Positions 35,470 through 44,389 of a stretch of 64,000 nucleotides of DNA are shown one piece after another (position 1 is the stretch's first letter; the number at the start of each line of letters is the position of its first letter). Source of the stretch: Streptomyces sp. CB01373. GTDB taxonomy: Bacteria; Actinomycetota; Actinomycetes; Streptomycetales; Streptomycetaceae. Location: positions 70,965 to 134,964 of the forward strand of contig NZ_NNBK01000005.1 of the NCBI RefSeq assembly GCF_002803075.1, in the 5' to 3' direction. A model generated the notes under the pieces. That model was not told the DNA's origin and made no database searches. It saw only the letters and a program-made list of their open reading frames with translations. The translations under genes were made by a program, and so were the position numbers.

Positions 35470-36852
35470 TCAGCTCTCCTTGGCGAGGGCCGGGACGAAG
35501 CGGGACGCGTCGATCGTGCCGACGCCGGTCGCCATGTCGTAGCCCTTGACCGCGCTGTAGCCCGTGACTCCCGCGTAGCTGTTGTTCGTGCCGTCCTTCG
35601 CGTCCACGATCCCGGTGGACGGGTTCCGTGAGGACCTCTCGAACAGCGAGTACAGCGCCTGGTGGATGTCGCCCAGTCGGTGTCCGGCGACCTGGTCGGC
35701 CAGGGCCACGATGCCCGCGAAGAGCGGGCTGGCCGCGCTGGTGCCGACGTAGACATCCCAGCCGACCCGCTTCGGGTCGTAGCTGGAGTACACCCATGCG
35801 CCGCCGTTCATCGCGGCGGACATCGAAACGTCGGGGGTGCCGCGGCGGTCGCCGACCACCTGCCCGACCCCGTTCTGGTACGAGGGACGGGCGAAGACAT
35901 GGGACGGGCCGCCGCCGCTCGCGCCCTCGTCGTTGTACACACTGTCCGGCGCGATGCGGTCGCCCTTGGCGTCCAAGTGCAGCTGAGTGCCGCCGACCGA
36001 GACGGCCAGCGGGTCGGAGGACGGCCAGGAGTTGGCCTTGTACGGGTAGTCGACCTTGCTGTTCGCGGTGGGGCTGGTGGCACCGTCGTCGCCGGAGGCG
36101 GCGAGGACGGTCACACCGTGCTTGGCCGCGTCCTTGAAGGCGTACCGCAGGTTCTGAATGCTGGAGAAGTCACCGTTGCGGTAGCCGGGGAAGGTGTTCT
36201 CCGTCGCGCCGAAACTCTGGCTGATCACATCGCCCACACCGCGGTCGATGAGCGACTTCTCGGCGTCCATCATCTCTCGCAGGCCGGTGGTGCCGACCCC
36301 GCTCTGGTTGACCCCGGTCTCCACCAGGACGATGCGCGCGTCCGGGGCGACGGCATGTGCCATCTCCACGTCAAGGGTGCTCTCCCCGGCCCAGAAGTTG
36401 TGGTCCCCGTTCGCGGGGTCGAAGCGCGGGACGTTACCCCACTTGACCACGTCGACGTGGGTGCTCTTCATACCGAACCGGGCACTGTAGACATCCAGGT
36501 CATGCTGAATGGTCGGTGAGCCGAAGGAATCCACGAGCACGATCGTGCGCCCCTTGCCGGTGACTCCCGCCCGGTGCAGCGGGTTCAGGTTGTACGCCCG
36601 CTGGTACTGGGTCGGGGTGTAGCAGGAGATCCGCCACTTCGCCTGGCACTGCTCGGTGGTCAGCAAGCTGTGGGCGGTGCTCTCCGATTGCTGCCCGGCT
36701 GCTGCCGGCCCGGCTTTGACTCCTTGCACCGAATGCACGGGGGCGGCAATCGCCGAATCGGACAAAATGGGTGATATCAGTGCGGCATTGGCGAGGGTAG
36801 TGACCCCGGCCACTGCGACCACGATGCGGCGCCGCGCACGAACTCTGCGCAT
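35470..36852 (-). CDS. Secreted S53 (sedolisin) family serine-carboxyl peptidase
   Basis: 460 residues. Signal peptide 1-36 (MRRVRARRRIVVAVAGVTTL, ending SAIAA). Catalytic triad of S53 visible: E157 and D161 in WAGESTLDVEMAHAVAPDA, D255 in AASGDDGAT, S372 in VGTSAASPLFAG. The catalytic domain begins right after a ~40-residue linker (CYTPTQYQRAYNL), with no Pro-kumamolisin prodomain, so it is a short S53 type; how it is kept inactive before export is unclear. The usual C-terminal Ca-binding residues (TGVGTIDASRF) are present. Start ATG 36852 with AAGGGG upstream. Lies between attR and the relic attachment site. Confidence 0.88.
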   Translation of the reverse strand: MRRVRARRRIVVAVAGVTTLANAALISPILSDSAIAAPVHSVQGVKAGPAAAGQQSESTAHSLLTTEQCQAKWRISCYTPTQYQRAYNLNPLHRAGVTGKGRTIVLVDSFGSPTIQHDLDVYSARFGMKSTHVDVVKWGNVPRFDPANGDHNFWAGESTLDVEMAHAVAPDARIVLVETGVNQSGVGTTGLREMMDAEKSLIDRGVGDVISQSFGATENTFPGYRNGDFSSIQNLRYAFKDAAKHGVTVLAASGDDGATSPTANSKVDYPYKANSWPSSDPLAVSVGGTQLHLDAKGDRIAPDSVYNDEGASGGGPSHVFARPSYQNGVGQVVGDRRGTPDVSMSAAMNGGAWVYSSYDPKRVGWDVYVGTSAASPLFAGIVALADQVAGHRLGDIHQALYSLFERSSRNPSTGIVDAKDGTNNSYAGVTGYSAVKGYDMATGVGTIDASRFVPALAKES

Positions 36853-37368
36853 GATCAATCCCCTTGCAAGGTGAGACCCCCACTCGACAGTTGCGGCAAT
36901 CCCACCCGGAGACCCCTCGCAGAGCAAGCATTTACCCCTGTGCGACTTCTCACCGATGTGGCACTTGTCACTGTTGTCCGATTCGGGAACGTGTGGCCAT
37001 GCCAGGCGCGCAAAGTACGACCCGGTCCGGCCAGCAGTGAGTCGACCGTTCCGGCGGGAGGGGGTGTACGTGTATCTCGCGCAGCGTGAGCGTGCCTCGG
37101 TCCTTCTCGGGTGAGTGGCAGTCAGACCGCCTCAGGACGAAACCGCTTCAGCCGGCCGCAGGCCCACGTGATGCAGAACGGCGCCATGAGCAACTGCCGT
37201 CCCTGGACGGCGGTCACGAGAGCGCACCTTCCACCACGTCATTGGAGCCGACCTACTGCCGGCAGAACTCGAACCATCGCGACGGCGGCTCGGCGTCCGG
37301 TGCTTCCGCTGCTTCGGCCGCCGCCCGTACCTCGGACTCAGGATCCCGCCGCGGGCACCCTTTCTGAG
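36853..37368. other. Gene-free region with decayed tRNA-Arg 3' end
   Basis: 516 bp without a supported gene. Promoter of the S53 gene lies near 36860-37000. At 37343-37358 ATCCCGCCGCGGGCAC matches the tRNA-Arg 3' end (ATCCTGCCGGGGGCAC, 19962-19977) in 14 of 16 bases, directly before the duplicated terminator. Best read as the right end of an older integration at the same tRNA. Confidence 0.6.
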
Positions 37369-37375
37369 GTGCCCA

Positions 37376-37415
37376 AAGACCCCGTCACCAGCGAAAGGGC
37401 TGTGTGCGGGGTCTT
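37376..37415 (+). terminator. Duplicated tRNA-Arg terminator
   Basis: Stem AAGACCCCG/CGGGGTCTT with inner CAGC/GCTG. Positions 37369-37393 are identical for 25 bases to 19988-20012 downstream of the tRNA. Suggests this is the original chromosomal terminator of tRNA-Arg, displaced by insertions, the one at 19995 being brought by an element, or the reverse. Confidence 0.8.
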
Positions 37416-37451
37416 CGTGTTCGTGTCAGAGGTGTGCGCTTGGATGAGCGG

Positions 37452-38117
37452 GTGACCGTTCATGACGTTGCTCGGCAACTGCCCGAGATCGCAGTGCTCC
37501 GTGAGCACTGCCGCTCCCTGGCCATCCTGGAGGCAGTCCTGAGCCCTGAGTGGGAGGACCGCTGCCACTCCTTCGACGACCACTGGTCCGAGCAGGAGTC
37601 GATGGCCTCGATGCGGAACGGATCGGGCGACGAGTACTCGATCGTTTTCTCGCCCGCCGGCGCCTACGTCCGGGGATTCGATCACGAATCACCCATGAGC
37701 CCCTATGCGGAGGACGGGCCATGGCCCGGAGTGCTCGACGAGGTTCCTGAGGTCTTCCGGCCGTGCGTCGAGGAGCTGGCGTTCTCGGATGAGGACGGGA
37801 TGCCTGTCGTCACTGCGTGTATGTGGCGAGAGACGGGCGATGGTGGCTGGCGAGCGGGGGCGATCGACTTTCCCGACGCGGCAACGGAAGATCCGGACGG
37901 CGCCGGGCGCCTCTTCCACCTGTTGGTGGATCGCTCACCGGAGGCGTTTCGGCGGTGGGCCGAGGACTACTACGAAGTTCCGGTCGGCCTGGAGGCTGTT
38001 CGTCACGTCTTCGCTTCGCGTCCTCTGACCGAGGAAGTGGTCCGCGCGTTGAACTCAGAGATCGGCCTGGCAGAGCTCGTGGAGGACCTGGCGGAGATCG
38101 GTTGTCCGATGAGTTGA
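37452..38117 (+). CDS. Conserved hypothetical protein
   Basis: 221 residues, acidic, soluble, no signal peptide. Start GTG 37452 (VTVHDVARQLPEIAVLREHC) with GGATGAG upstream; the frame is open to 37404. FDDHWSEQESMASMRNGSGD, AYVRGFDHESPMSPY and HLLVDRSPEAFRRWAEDYYE suggest the large group of Streptomyces proteins of SMI1/SUKH-neighbour or polymorphic-toxin immunity type, but no motif proves it. Ends in a bidirectional terminator shared with the tyrosinase gene. Confidence 0.75.
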   Translation: MTVHDVARQLPEIAVLREHCRSLAILEAVLSPEWEDRCHSFDDHWSEQESMASMRNGSGDEYSIVFSPAGAYVRGFDHESPMSPYAEDGPWPGVLDEVPEVFRPCVEELAFSDEDGMPVVTACMWRETGDGGWRAGAIDFPDAATEDPDGAGRLFHLLVDRSPEAFRRWAEDYYEVPVGLEAVRHVFASRPLTEEVVRALNSEIGLAELVEDLAEIGCPMS

Positions 38118-38135
38118 GGCACAGAAAACAACAAC

Positions 38136-38165
38136 GAGGCCCCTGGACGCAATGTCAGGGGCCTC
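38136..38165. terminator. Bidirectional terminator between convergent genes
   Basis: Perfect 10-bp stem GAGGCCCCTG/CAGGGGCCTC with a 10-base loop. Preceded by AAAACAACAACGA, which serves as a U tract for the leftward tyrosinase transcript (TCGTTGTTGTTTT). Lies between 38117 and 38189. Confidence 0.88.
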
Positions 38166-38188
38166 GGATGCCGGACTCGCCGTTGATT

Positions 38189-39196
38189 TCAGGGCAGTTG
38201 GTCGTAGGTGCACCAGCTGCTCTGGTCCAACATGTTGCCCGGCGTGAGGGGGTAGCTTGCGGGGAGGGCGAGGGTGTCGCCGATCCGTTCACCCGTGTAT
38301 GTGTCCGGTGCTGTCATGTCCGGGGTGTAGATCCGGCCGTAGCGTCGCAGCCAGCTCTCCCAGGTCCGGTCCACATTGCAGTGGTGCAGGAAGAACACCG
38401 GGTCGTTGGGGGAGCTCAGCGGCAGCATGTCTCCGCCTGTCCACATGTGCACCTGATTGTGCGTCCAGGGCCGTGTCGGCGGGCGCCAGCCTTCGAGTCG
38501 GCTGCGGAAGCCGTCCGAGTTGACGCTGTAGTCGACGACGTCGTATCGGTCTTCCGGTTTGGGGTTGGGGCTGTCCGGCGCGAAGTCGAGGGCCGCTTTC
38601 ACGTCCGCGCTGGTCGGCAGGGTGTCCCAGCCTCCCGGCCAGGGCTGGGCGAACTCCCGGATCAGACCCCGTCCCTGGCCGTTCCCGGCCTGCGAGGGCC
38701 GTCCGTCGGGGCCGCTTTCGAGGCGGACGGTGAAGTTGTTCGGGTCGTTCGGGAAGAAGCCGAACGGACCGTCGGAGACGGGGTTCCCCTGTCCGCCCAT
38801 GTAGTCGGACGTCCAGATCGGGGCATCGGTCGGCGAGCCGTCGTCGCCGTCGGCCGACCAGTCCCAGTACGGCATCGCGAAGGTGTTGTCTCCGAGTATC
38901 CGTTGAATGTTGAGCTCCACGAGGATGAGCATCAACCGGTGCCATGGCAGAAAGACCGGCCCTCGGTGGGCGAAGTTGCGGAGCAACGGGTCGCCGTTCC
39001 GCGGAATGGGGTAACTTCCCGCCTGAATGTGCCAGATCACAAACAGGTCGTACGTGTACACCGGGTTTTCCGGGCCGGGGATGCCGAAGCTGTTGGTGGT
39101 GCGCCCGGTCTTCTCCTTCTTGAGCAGATCGACGCCCGCTATGTATTTCTTCCGCGAGTTCTCGTCGTGCAGGATGTTCCTCCGGACCAAGGCCAT
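38189..39196 (-). CDS. Tyrosinase-family type 3 copper oxidase
   Basis: 335 residues. CuA ligands H56 (FVIWHI), H77 and H86 (NFAHRGPVFLPWHRL); CuB ligands H246 and H250 (THNQVHMW) and H272 (FFLHHCNVDRTWESW). Oxidises phenols or o-aminophenols. Length is above the ~273-residue MelC2; the extra residues are a long insert between the copper sites (about 115-240). Neither this protein nor its helper has a Sec/Tat signal, unlike secreted MelC, so an intracellular oxidase like the MelD2/GriF type is more likely. Start ATG 39196, one base after the helper stop, with GGAGG in the helper's last codons. Confidence 0.9.
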   Translation of the reverse strand: MALVRRNILHDENSRKKYIAGVDLLKKEKTGRTTNSFGIPGPENPVYTYDLFVIWHIQAGSYPIPRNGDPLLRNFAHRGPVFLPWHRLMLILVELNIQRILGDNTFAMPYWDWSADGDDGSPTDAPIWTSDYMGGQGNPVSDGPFGFFPNDPNNFTVRLESGPDGRPSQAGNGQGRGLIREFAQPWPGGWDTLPTSADVKAALDFAPDSPNPKPEDRYDVVDYSVNSDGFRSRLEGWRPPTRPWTHNQVHMWTGGDMLPLSSPNDPVFFLHHCNVDRTWESWLRRYGRIYTPDMTAPDTYTGERIGDTLALPASYPLTPGNMLDQSSWCTYDQLP

Positions 39197-39197
39197 C

Positions 39198-39527
39198 TCA
39201 GACGCCTCCTCCGAAGTGGTCGGGATAGGTGGACATCAGTGCCCGGACGGCGTCCAGTGCCGAGGTGAACTGGTGATAGGGCAGGGCGGGGCTGTACAGC
39301 ATGCCGCTGTCAGCCACGTACAGTCGGGCCGTCACCGGTGTCCCGTCCACGACGACGTCGTAGGTCGTGGTGACCGTGATCTGGTGTCCCCCGTGCTCCG
39401 TCGTGCGGACGGAAGGTGCTGGGCCCGGCGTCTGCTCTCCAGCCGGCCGGGCCGACTCGGCCAGGTAGCTTCCGAGTGTGTCGGGCGCGGCGGCGGCAGC
39501 GACTGCTTCCAGGTCGATGGCTGTCAT
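39198..39527 (-). CDS. Tyrosinase helper (copper chaperone-like) protein
   Basis: 109 residues, immediately upstream of the oxidase. The domain HGGHQITVTTTYDVVVDGTPV then LYVADSGMLYSPALPYHQFT resembles MelC1/GriE-type helpers that load copper and are needed for activity. No signal peptide, unlike MelC1. Starts ATG 39527. Cotranscribed and coupled with the oxidase (1-bp gap). Confidence 0.85.
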   Translation of the reverse strand: MTAIDLEAVAAAAAPDTLGSYLAESARPAGEQTPGPAPSVRTTEHGGHQITVTTTYDVVVDGTPVTARLYVADSGMLYSPALPYHQFTSALDAVRALMSTYPDHFGGGV

Positions 39528-40386
39528 GGCGGACTCCCTGATGATGGTGGTTCGCAGGGGTCATTCGCAGGGGTCGGGGGAGTGTGGACATCCCTCCGTT
39601 TCCACCATCCTCGGCCCGCCCCTGGCTGTCCAATCGGCCTTTGCCGCACATGGCAGCAGGTCGAGGGCAGGACGACCGAGTCCTTCCCTGCCGAACCTGG
39701 CAAGGCGCTCGCCGCAGCACGGCGACGGGTTGGGGCGGCATGGGCACCCGCCGAACGCGACGACGACGTCGGTCTCGGCCAGGCCGACCGCCTCGGCAGG
39801 CCGGGAGCCATCGAATTCCCCCGGCAGTGTGACGGCGAGTGAGCTGCGCAGTGGCCGTTGCCCTCGGCACGTACGCCGAGGGCAACGCACCGATTGTTCG
39901 TCAGTTCACGAAGAAGATGTAGTCACAGGGCACCAGTTGGATGCCGTCCCGGGGGCGACGCCCCGACCAGCAACAGGCCAAGAGTTCCCAGGGAAGCCAG
40001 GACAGCACGCGATCTCGCGCCCAAAGATATGCTCAAGTGATTCCCTCCCGATAAATGCCCAGATACGGTGCTCGGATGTGCACCTGCTTGTGGGCGGTGA
40101 GGGAATCGTAGTGTGTGATCCAAGTGGATGGCATGTGAATAAAAGAGGAACCTGAACCGTCGATGTCGCAGCGAAACAGCTCATATCCTGCGCCAATACC
40201 GTAAAGGCGATCGGTGTCGCCGTCAGGGTCGCTCCGCCTGGGGCCGGGGCCGCTGCGGTGCGCGATCGCAAGGAAGGCGTCAGAAGACCTGGTGGGGAGG
40301 GCCGGCGCCGGTGCCGGGCGGCATGCGTCGGATGTCTCATCCTTGGGACATTGTGCTCCGCGCTGGGAGGGCTGTACGTTCCCCGC
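39528..40386. other. 859-bp region without a clear gene; hairpin and a small signal-peptide ORF
   Basis: 39856-39887 is a hairpin CGTTGCCCTCGGC-acgtac-GCCGAGGGCAACG, perfect 13-bp stem without a U tract. The minus strand 39923-40036 could encode a 37-residue peptide (see separate entry). A Cys-rich minus frame at 39561-39890 is open but has no start signal or homology I recognise. The rest holds promoters for the tyrosinase pair and the FMN enzyme. Confidence 0.45.
39923..40036 (-). CDS. Possible small secreted peptide (signal sequence only; maybe frameshifted)
   Basis: 37 codons from TTG 40036 with GGGAGG seven bases upstream: MSISLGARSRAVLASLGTLG followed by LLLVGASP, a good Sec signal, then a stop after a short unrelated tail. 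In another frame just after the signal the sequence reads DGIQLVPCDYIFFVN and stops at 39901, which looks like a mature short peptide. A one- or two-base shift would join them, so this may be a broken small-peptide gene. No homologue recognised. Low confidence. Confidence 0.3.
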   Translation of the reverse strand: MSISLGARSRAVLASLGTLGLLLVGASPPGRHPTGAL

Positions 40387-41970
40387 ATGATCAGAATTGC
40401 AGTGATCGTATTCATTTGGGCTCTCGCCATTTCCTTCGGCGTCTCGGCGTTGACCGTGTCGCCCTGGTTGTGGTTGGTCGCCGTGTTGTGCGCGGGGATA
40501 GCCGGGCTCGGCACTTATGACTTGCTTCAGAAGCGCCACTCCGTTCTCCGTAATTACCCGGTGCTGGGACACATCCGCTTCATGCTGGAGTCGATCCGGC
40601 CGGAGGTGCAGCAGTATTTTATTGAGCGTAATACCGATGGCCGTCCCTACGACCGTGATGTGCGCAGCCTCGTCTACCAGCGCGCCAAGGGGACCGAAGC
40701 GGAGATCGCGTTCGGCACCGAGCGGAACGTCTACGCCGAGGGGTACGAATACTTCGAATCGTCGATGAGGCCGCGCCCCGTGCCGGCGGAGCAGCCCCGG
40801 GTCCGTATCGGCGGCCCGGACTGCACCAAGCCCTACGACATGGCCTTGCTCAACGTCTCCGCCATGAGCTTCGGTTCGCTGTCCTCCAATGCCATCCTCG
40901 CCCTGAACCAGGGGGCCGCCCTCGGAGGCTTCGCTCACGACACCGGCGAGGGCGGCATGTCGGAGTACCACCTGCGCCACGGTGGCGACCTGGTGTGGGA
41001 GATCGGCACCGCTTATTTCGGCTGCCGCACCCCGGACGGCGGTTTCGATCGCGCGCGGTTCGCCGAGAAGGCCGCTCGCGACAACGTGAAATGCGTGTCG
41101 CTGAAGCTGTCCCAGGGAGCCAAGCCCGGTATCGGCGGGGTGCTGCCGGGAGAGAAGGTCACCGCCGAGATCGCCCGGGTACGTGAGGTTCCCGAGGGGC
41201 AGACCGTCATCTCGCCTCCCTACCACCAGGTCTTCGACACGCCCCGGGAGCTGATCCGGTTCATCGCCGAACTGCGGGAGCTGTCCGGTGGCAAGCCGGT
41301 CGGCTTCAAGCTGTGTGTGGGCTCCCGGCGGGAGTTCCTGGCGGTGTGCAAGGCCATGCTCGAAGAGGGCACCGCGCCGGACTTCATCATCGTCGACGGA
41401 GCGGAGGGCGGTACCGGAGCCGCGCCGCTGGAGTTCGCCGACCATCTGGGCAGTCCGCTCACCGAGGGACTGATCACCGTCCACAACGCCCTGGTCGGCG
41501 CCGGTTTGCGGGACCGGGTGAAGATCGGCGCGAGCGGCAAGGTGGCGACCGGAGCCGACATCGTCAAGCGCATGCTGCAGGGCGCCGACTTCACCAACGC
41601 GGCACGCGCCATGATGTTCGCGATCGGATGCATCCAGGCGCAGAGCTGCCACACCAACACCTGCCCCGCCGGCGTCGCCACACAGGACCCGCGCCGTGCC
41701 CGCGCGTTGGACGTCGACGACAAGTCGGCCCGGGTCCACCGCTTCCAGTCCGCCACGGTGAACAGCGCACTGCAGATCATCGCCTCGCTGGGTGTGAGTG
41801 AACCCGCGGAACTGCGCCCGAGCATGCTGCGTAGGCGCGTGGACCCGGTCACCGTCCGCTCCTACGCGGAGCTCTACGACTGGCTGACCCCTGGCCAGTT
41901 GCTGATCGAGCCGCCCGAGTCCTGGGCGGTGGACTGGAAGGCCGCGGATCCCGACCGTTTCGCGGTCTGA
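40387..41970 (+). CDS. FMN-binding glutamate synthase-family protein (GltB FMN domain)
   Basis: 527 residues. Two N-terminal membrane segments (residues ~1-45, IRIAVIVFIWALAISFGVSA and LVAVLCAGIAGLG), then a TIM-barrel like the FMN domain of GltB: MSFGSLSSNAILALNQGA, THE.GEGGMSEYHL-type DTGEGGMSEYHL, VSLKLSQGAKPGIGG, IIVDGAEGGTGAAP and a C-terminal CIQAQSCHTNTCPAGVATQD iron-sulphur Cys cluster. Lacks the glutaminase and C-terminal beta-helix domains of glutamate synthase, so the reaction is unknown. Start ATG 40387: TACGTT lies just upstream, so the mRNA may be leaderless; the frame stays open to 40258. Confidence 0.88.
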   Translation: MIRIAVIVFIWALAISFGVSALTVSPWLWLVAVLCAGIAGLGTYDLLQKRHSVLRNYPVLGHIRFMLESIRPEVQQYFIERNTDGRPYDRDVRSLVYQRAKGTEAEIAFGTERNVYAEGYEYFESSMRPRPVPAEQPRVRIGGPDCTKPYDMALLNVSAMSFGSLSSNAILALNQGAALGGFAHDTGEGGMSEYHLRHGGDLVWEIGTAYFGCRTPDGGFDRARFAEKAARDNVKCVSLKLSQGAKPGIGGVLPGEKVTAEIARVREVPEGQTVISPPYHQVFDTPRELIRFIAELRELSGGKPVGFKLCVGSRREFLAVCKAMLEEGTAPDFIIVDGAEGGTGAAPLEFADHLGSPLTEGLITVHNALVGAGLRDRVKIGASGKVATGADIVKRMLQGADFTNAARAMMFAIGCIQAQSCHTNTCPAGVATQDPRRARALDVDDKSARVHRFQSATVNSALQIIASLGVSEPAELRPSMLRRRVDPVTVRSYAELYDWLTPGQLLIEPPESWAVDWKAADPDRFAV

Positions 41971-42245
41971 CAGGCCCGTAGTCGGATTCGCTACGCGTCT
42001 GCGGCGGCCGGCCCGCGCCCGAGGAGCGGCGCGGGCCGCACAAAGGTCGGCCGGTCCTGCCCAGGAACACTGATCCGCTCCCCGGGCCGCCTCGCGGCGC
42101 CCTCTCCCGCAGCGCCGGACGCCCCTGGCCGGTGATGATCTTGAGGCGGCCGGGCTGTGTGATGATGCACGGATGATCACCGTCCTGGGGTGGGGGCGGG
42201 CGCAGAAGAGGGGCGGGGCCCGGCGTGGGCAAGGACGAGGGGTCC

Positions 42246-43316
42246 ATGGCGGACGAGGAGTGGGAGCGCTTCCTTCGGGAGGCCGAGGCAGGAACCAAGG
42301 GGGCTCCCGAGGAACCGTCGGCGCGGGCCCGGATGGTGGCGCGGCGGCTGCGGGAGGAGACCGGTCCGCCGGAACCGTGGCGCGGTCACCAGCCGGCCCG
42401 GCGGCGAGGAGGCAAGGTCTGGTACGCGGCCGGTCTGCTGGTCGCGGTCGCCCTGCTGGTCGTGGCGCTGGATCCGGGGCGGGTGGCCGGATGGTTCGGG
42501 GGCGGGGGCGCGGGCGGGGAAAGCACGCCGCTCGCCGTGGAGTCGCAGCGTCCGGATCAGGCGCCGCCGACCGAGGGCGTAGCCCTACTGCCGACCATCG
42601 CACACCCGTTCCGGGGTTCGCCCGCGGTGCGGTGGGGTGACGGGACGGCCGGGATCGGCATGCCCGAGGCCCGGGCGACCGGCTGGATGAGCAAGGCGGA
42701 GGTCGCGCGGACGCTCGAGAGGACCCGGGACTTCCTCGCCGCGTCCAGTCTGGATCCCGGTGTGCTGCGCGGGGAGCGGCCGAGGAAGGCGATCGCCCTG
42801 ATCAATCCCCATCAGCCGGATGTCAAGGACTACCTGGCGACCGCGTTCCGCGCGCCCAGCCAAAAGAACGATCCCATGCTGCTGTTCAGCCGGTTCGACA
42901 CGACGAAGGTCCGGCTTGTCGGGGACGTGGTCAAGGTGCGAGGCCGGATCACGTACCGCGAAGGTGACCGCGGTGCGGTCGAGGTGACCACCGATGTCAC
43001 GTACGTCTATCCGGTCGCGCCCGCCGCGGCGGGAATCGACGAGGTCGCGCGCACCATCGTGCGCCGTGAGGTCGTGATGAGCTGGGACGACCCGGTGAAG
43101 GTCGTCGTCGATCCGGGTACGTTCTCCCTCGTCTCGTACAAGGTGGACACCGCCAACAGCGAATGCGGCGTCTTCAACGGCTACTTCACGCCCAGGTTCG
43201 GCTCGGATCCTGTCACCTCACCCCCGCGGAACGGTCCCGAGGTCGACCCGTACGACCGGAGCGCGTCGATGGAGCAGCGCATGCGGGAGGGGTGCGGGAC
43301 CGTTTCGCGGTCGTAG
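42246..43316 (+). CDS. Single-pass membrane protein of unknown function
   Basis: 356 residues: acidic cytoplasmic N-terminus (MADEEWERFLREAEAG), Arg-rich stretch, one transmembrane helix at about 58-76 (VWYAAGLLVAVALLVVALD), then an extracytoplasmic domain with alternating strands (VRLVGDVVKVRGRITYREGD, VTYVYPVAPAAAG, IVRREVVMSWDDPVKVVVD). Start ATG 42246, with GGACGAGGGG upstream, rather than GTG 42225. Common in Streptomyces; no known function. Neighbouring genes give no clue. Confidence 0.85.
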   Translation: MADEEWERFLREAEAGTKGAPEEPSARARMVARRLREETGPPEPWRGHQPARRRGGKVWYAAGLLVAVALLVVALDPGRVAGWFGGGGAGGESTPLAVESQRPDQAPPTEGVALLPTIAHPFRGSPAVRWGDGTAGIGMPEARATGWMSKAEVARTLERTRDFLAASSLDPGVLRGERPRKAIALINPHQPDVKDYLATAFRAPSQKNDPMLLFSRFDTTKVRLVGDVVKVRGRITYREGDRGAVEVTTDVTYVYPVAPAAAGIDEVARTIVRREVVMSWDDPVKVVVDPGTFSLVSYKVDTANSECGVFNGYFTPRFGSDPVTSPPRNGPEVDPYDRSASMEQRMREGCGTVSRS

Positions 43317-43731
43317 GCGGACATGGCCTGGAGCCCACCGTGGAGGACCACGGAGCGCTCGCGGGCTCCGGCGCCGGTGGTACGTGGGCCTGGTGAACCA
43401 GCTGCTCAGGAAGCCCTGGCCGATCCGCCAGCCGAGATGGAACAGCGGGAAGTGGACGAGGGTGCGGCTCGCCGAGAGCTCCGGCCCGAACTCCTCGATG
43501 TGGCCCACGCCGAGGGCTATGACGGTGGTGACGAGCAGGGGGTGTCGCAGCTGGACCACCAGCGGCAGCATGGAAACGGCGGTGGCAGGTCCAAGGGGTG
43601 GGTTGTCCATCGCGACGGCGTGCTCCTGACAGCGGCTCCGCAGGGGGTTGGGCCGCCGTACTGGTGCTCGGCTGCAGGCGTTCGGCACACCGTGAAGGTC
43701 TCCGTTGCCCGGCCGTCGGCCATCAGCAGGT
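43317..43731. other. Intergenic region containing a gene remnant
   Basis: 415 bp between the membrane protein and the VOC gene. Open frames on both strands are mostly shadows; the one supported item is the membrane-protein remnant below. Confidence 0.5.
43374..43610 (-). pseudogene. Remnant of an acyltransferase-3-type membrane protein
   Basis: About 79 residues read as membrane protein: LPLVVQLRHPLLVTTVIALG, then SRTLVHFPLFHLGWRIGQGF, the latter like the FPLFLLGWxxG segment of acyltransferase family 3. Flanking sequence in all frames lacks the rest of the protein. Interpreted as a deleted gene; modest confidence. Confidence 0.5.
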
Positions 43732-44136
43732 TCAGTCGGACCGCGGTGACTCCTCGCCGCTGCCGTACGGGCGCGTGAGGATCTCCATCGCATGGCCCAC
43801 CGGGTCCTGGAAGTACAGGCCGCGGCCGCCGTCGCGGTGGTTGATCTGGCCGGACTTTTCCATGTGCGGGTCGGCGTAGTACGTCACGTGCGCCTGCTGG
43901 ATCCGGTCGAACGCCGCGTCGAAGTCCTCGTCCGAGACAAGGAAGGCGTAGTGCTGGACGGCGATCGGGCCTTCGGGGTCGGCCATGTAGTCGAGGGTGA
44001 CGCCGTTGCCGGTGGCCACGGGAACGAACGGGCCGAAGGGCGCGCCGACCTCCAGGCCCAGGATGTCCGCGAGGAACTCGGCGGACTCCTGCTTGTTCCG
44101 GGCGTGGACGATGGTGTGGTTCAGCTCCACGTTCAT
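43732..44136 (-). CDS. VOC family (glyoxalase/dioxygenase superfamily) protein
   Basis: 134 residues, two beta-alpha-beta-beta-beta modules: LNHTIVHARNKQESAEFLAD ... IAVQHYAFLVSDEDFDAAFDR ... GLYFQDPVGHAMEILTRPYG. Candidate metal ligands H7-H/E (NHTIVHA, QHYAF, MEIL). Enzyme class cannot be told; also could be an antibiotic-binding resistance protein. Start ATG 44136 with GGGAGG eight bases upstream, although the frame is open to 44289. Confidence 0.88.
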   Translation of the reverse strand: MNVELNHTIVHARNKQESAEFLADILGLEVGAPFGPFVPVATGNGVTLDYMADPEGPIAVQHYAFLVSDEDFDAAFDRIQQAHVTYYADPHMEKSGQINHRDGGRGLYFQDPVGHAMEILTRPYGSGEESPRSD

Positions 44137-44389
44137 GGTGTGCCTCCCTGCGGACCTCGTCGGCGCCTCCGTGCCCACCGAGCCGATGTCCGGCACGCGG
44201 TGCCGTAGTTCCGACACTAGTCGGGGTGGTGCGGGGACGGTAGCCGGACCCGCGGGGGCGCCCCTACGGCGACGACAGCGAGACGTCACCGGTCATCACT
44301 CACCGCGACATCACCGGTGGTCCGGCGGGGATGCCCCGAGCGGCCTCACGCCGCGCTCAACTCGCCCGCATCGTCGTCGGCGTGCCGGG

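Noticed and set aside
39561..39890. Cys-rich minus-strand ORF of 109 codons
   Set aside because: No ribosome site at its start, no recognised homology and overlapped by equally long frames on the other strand.
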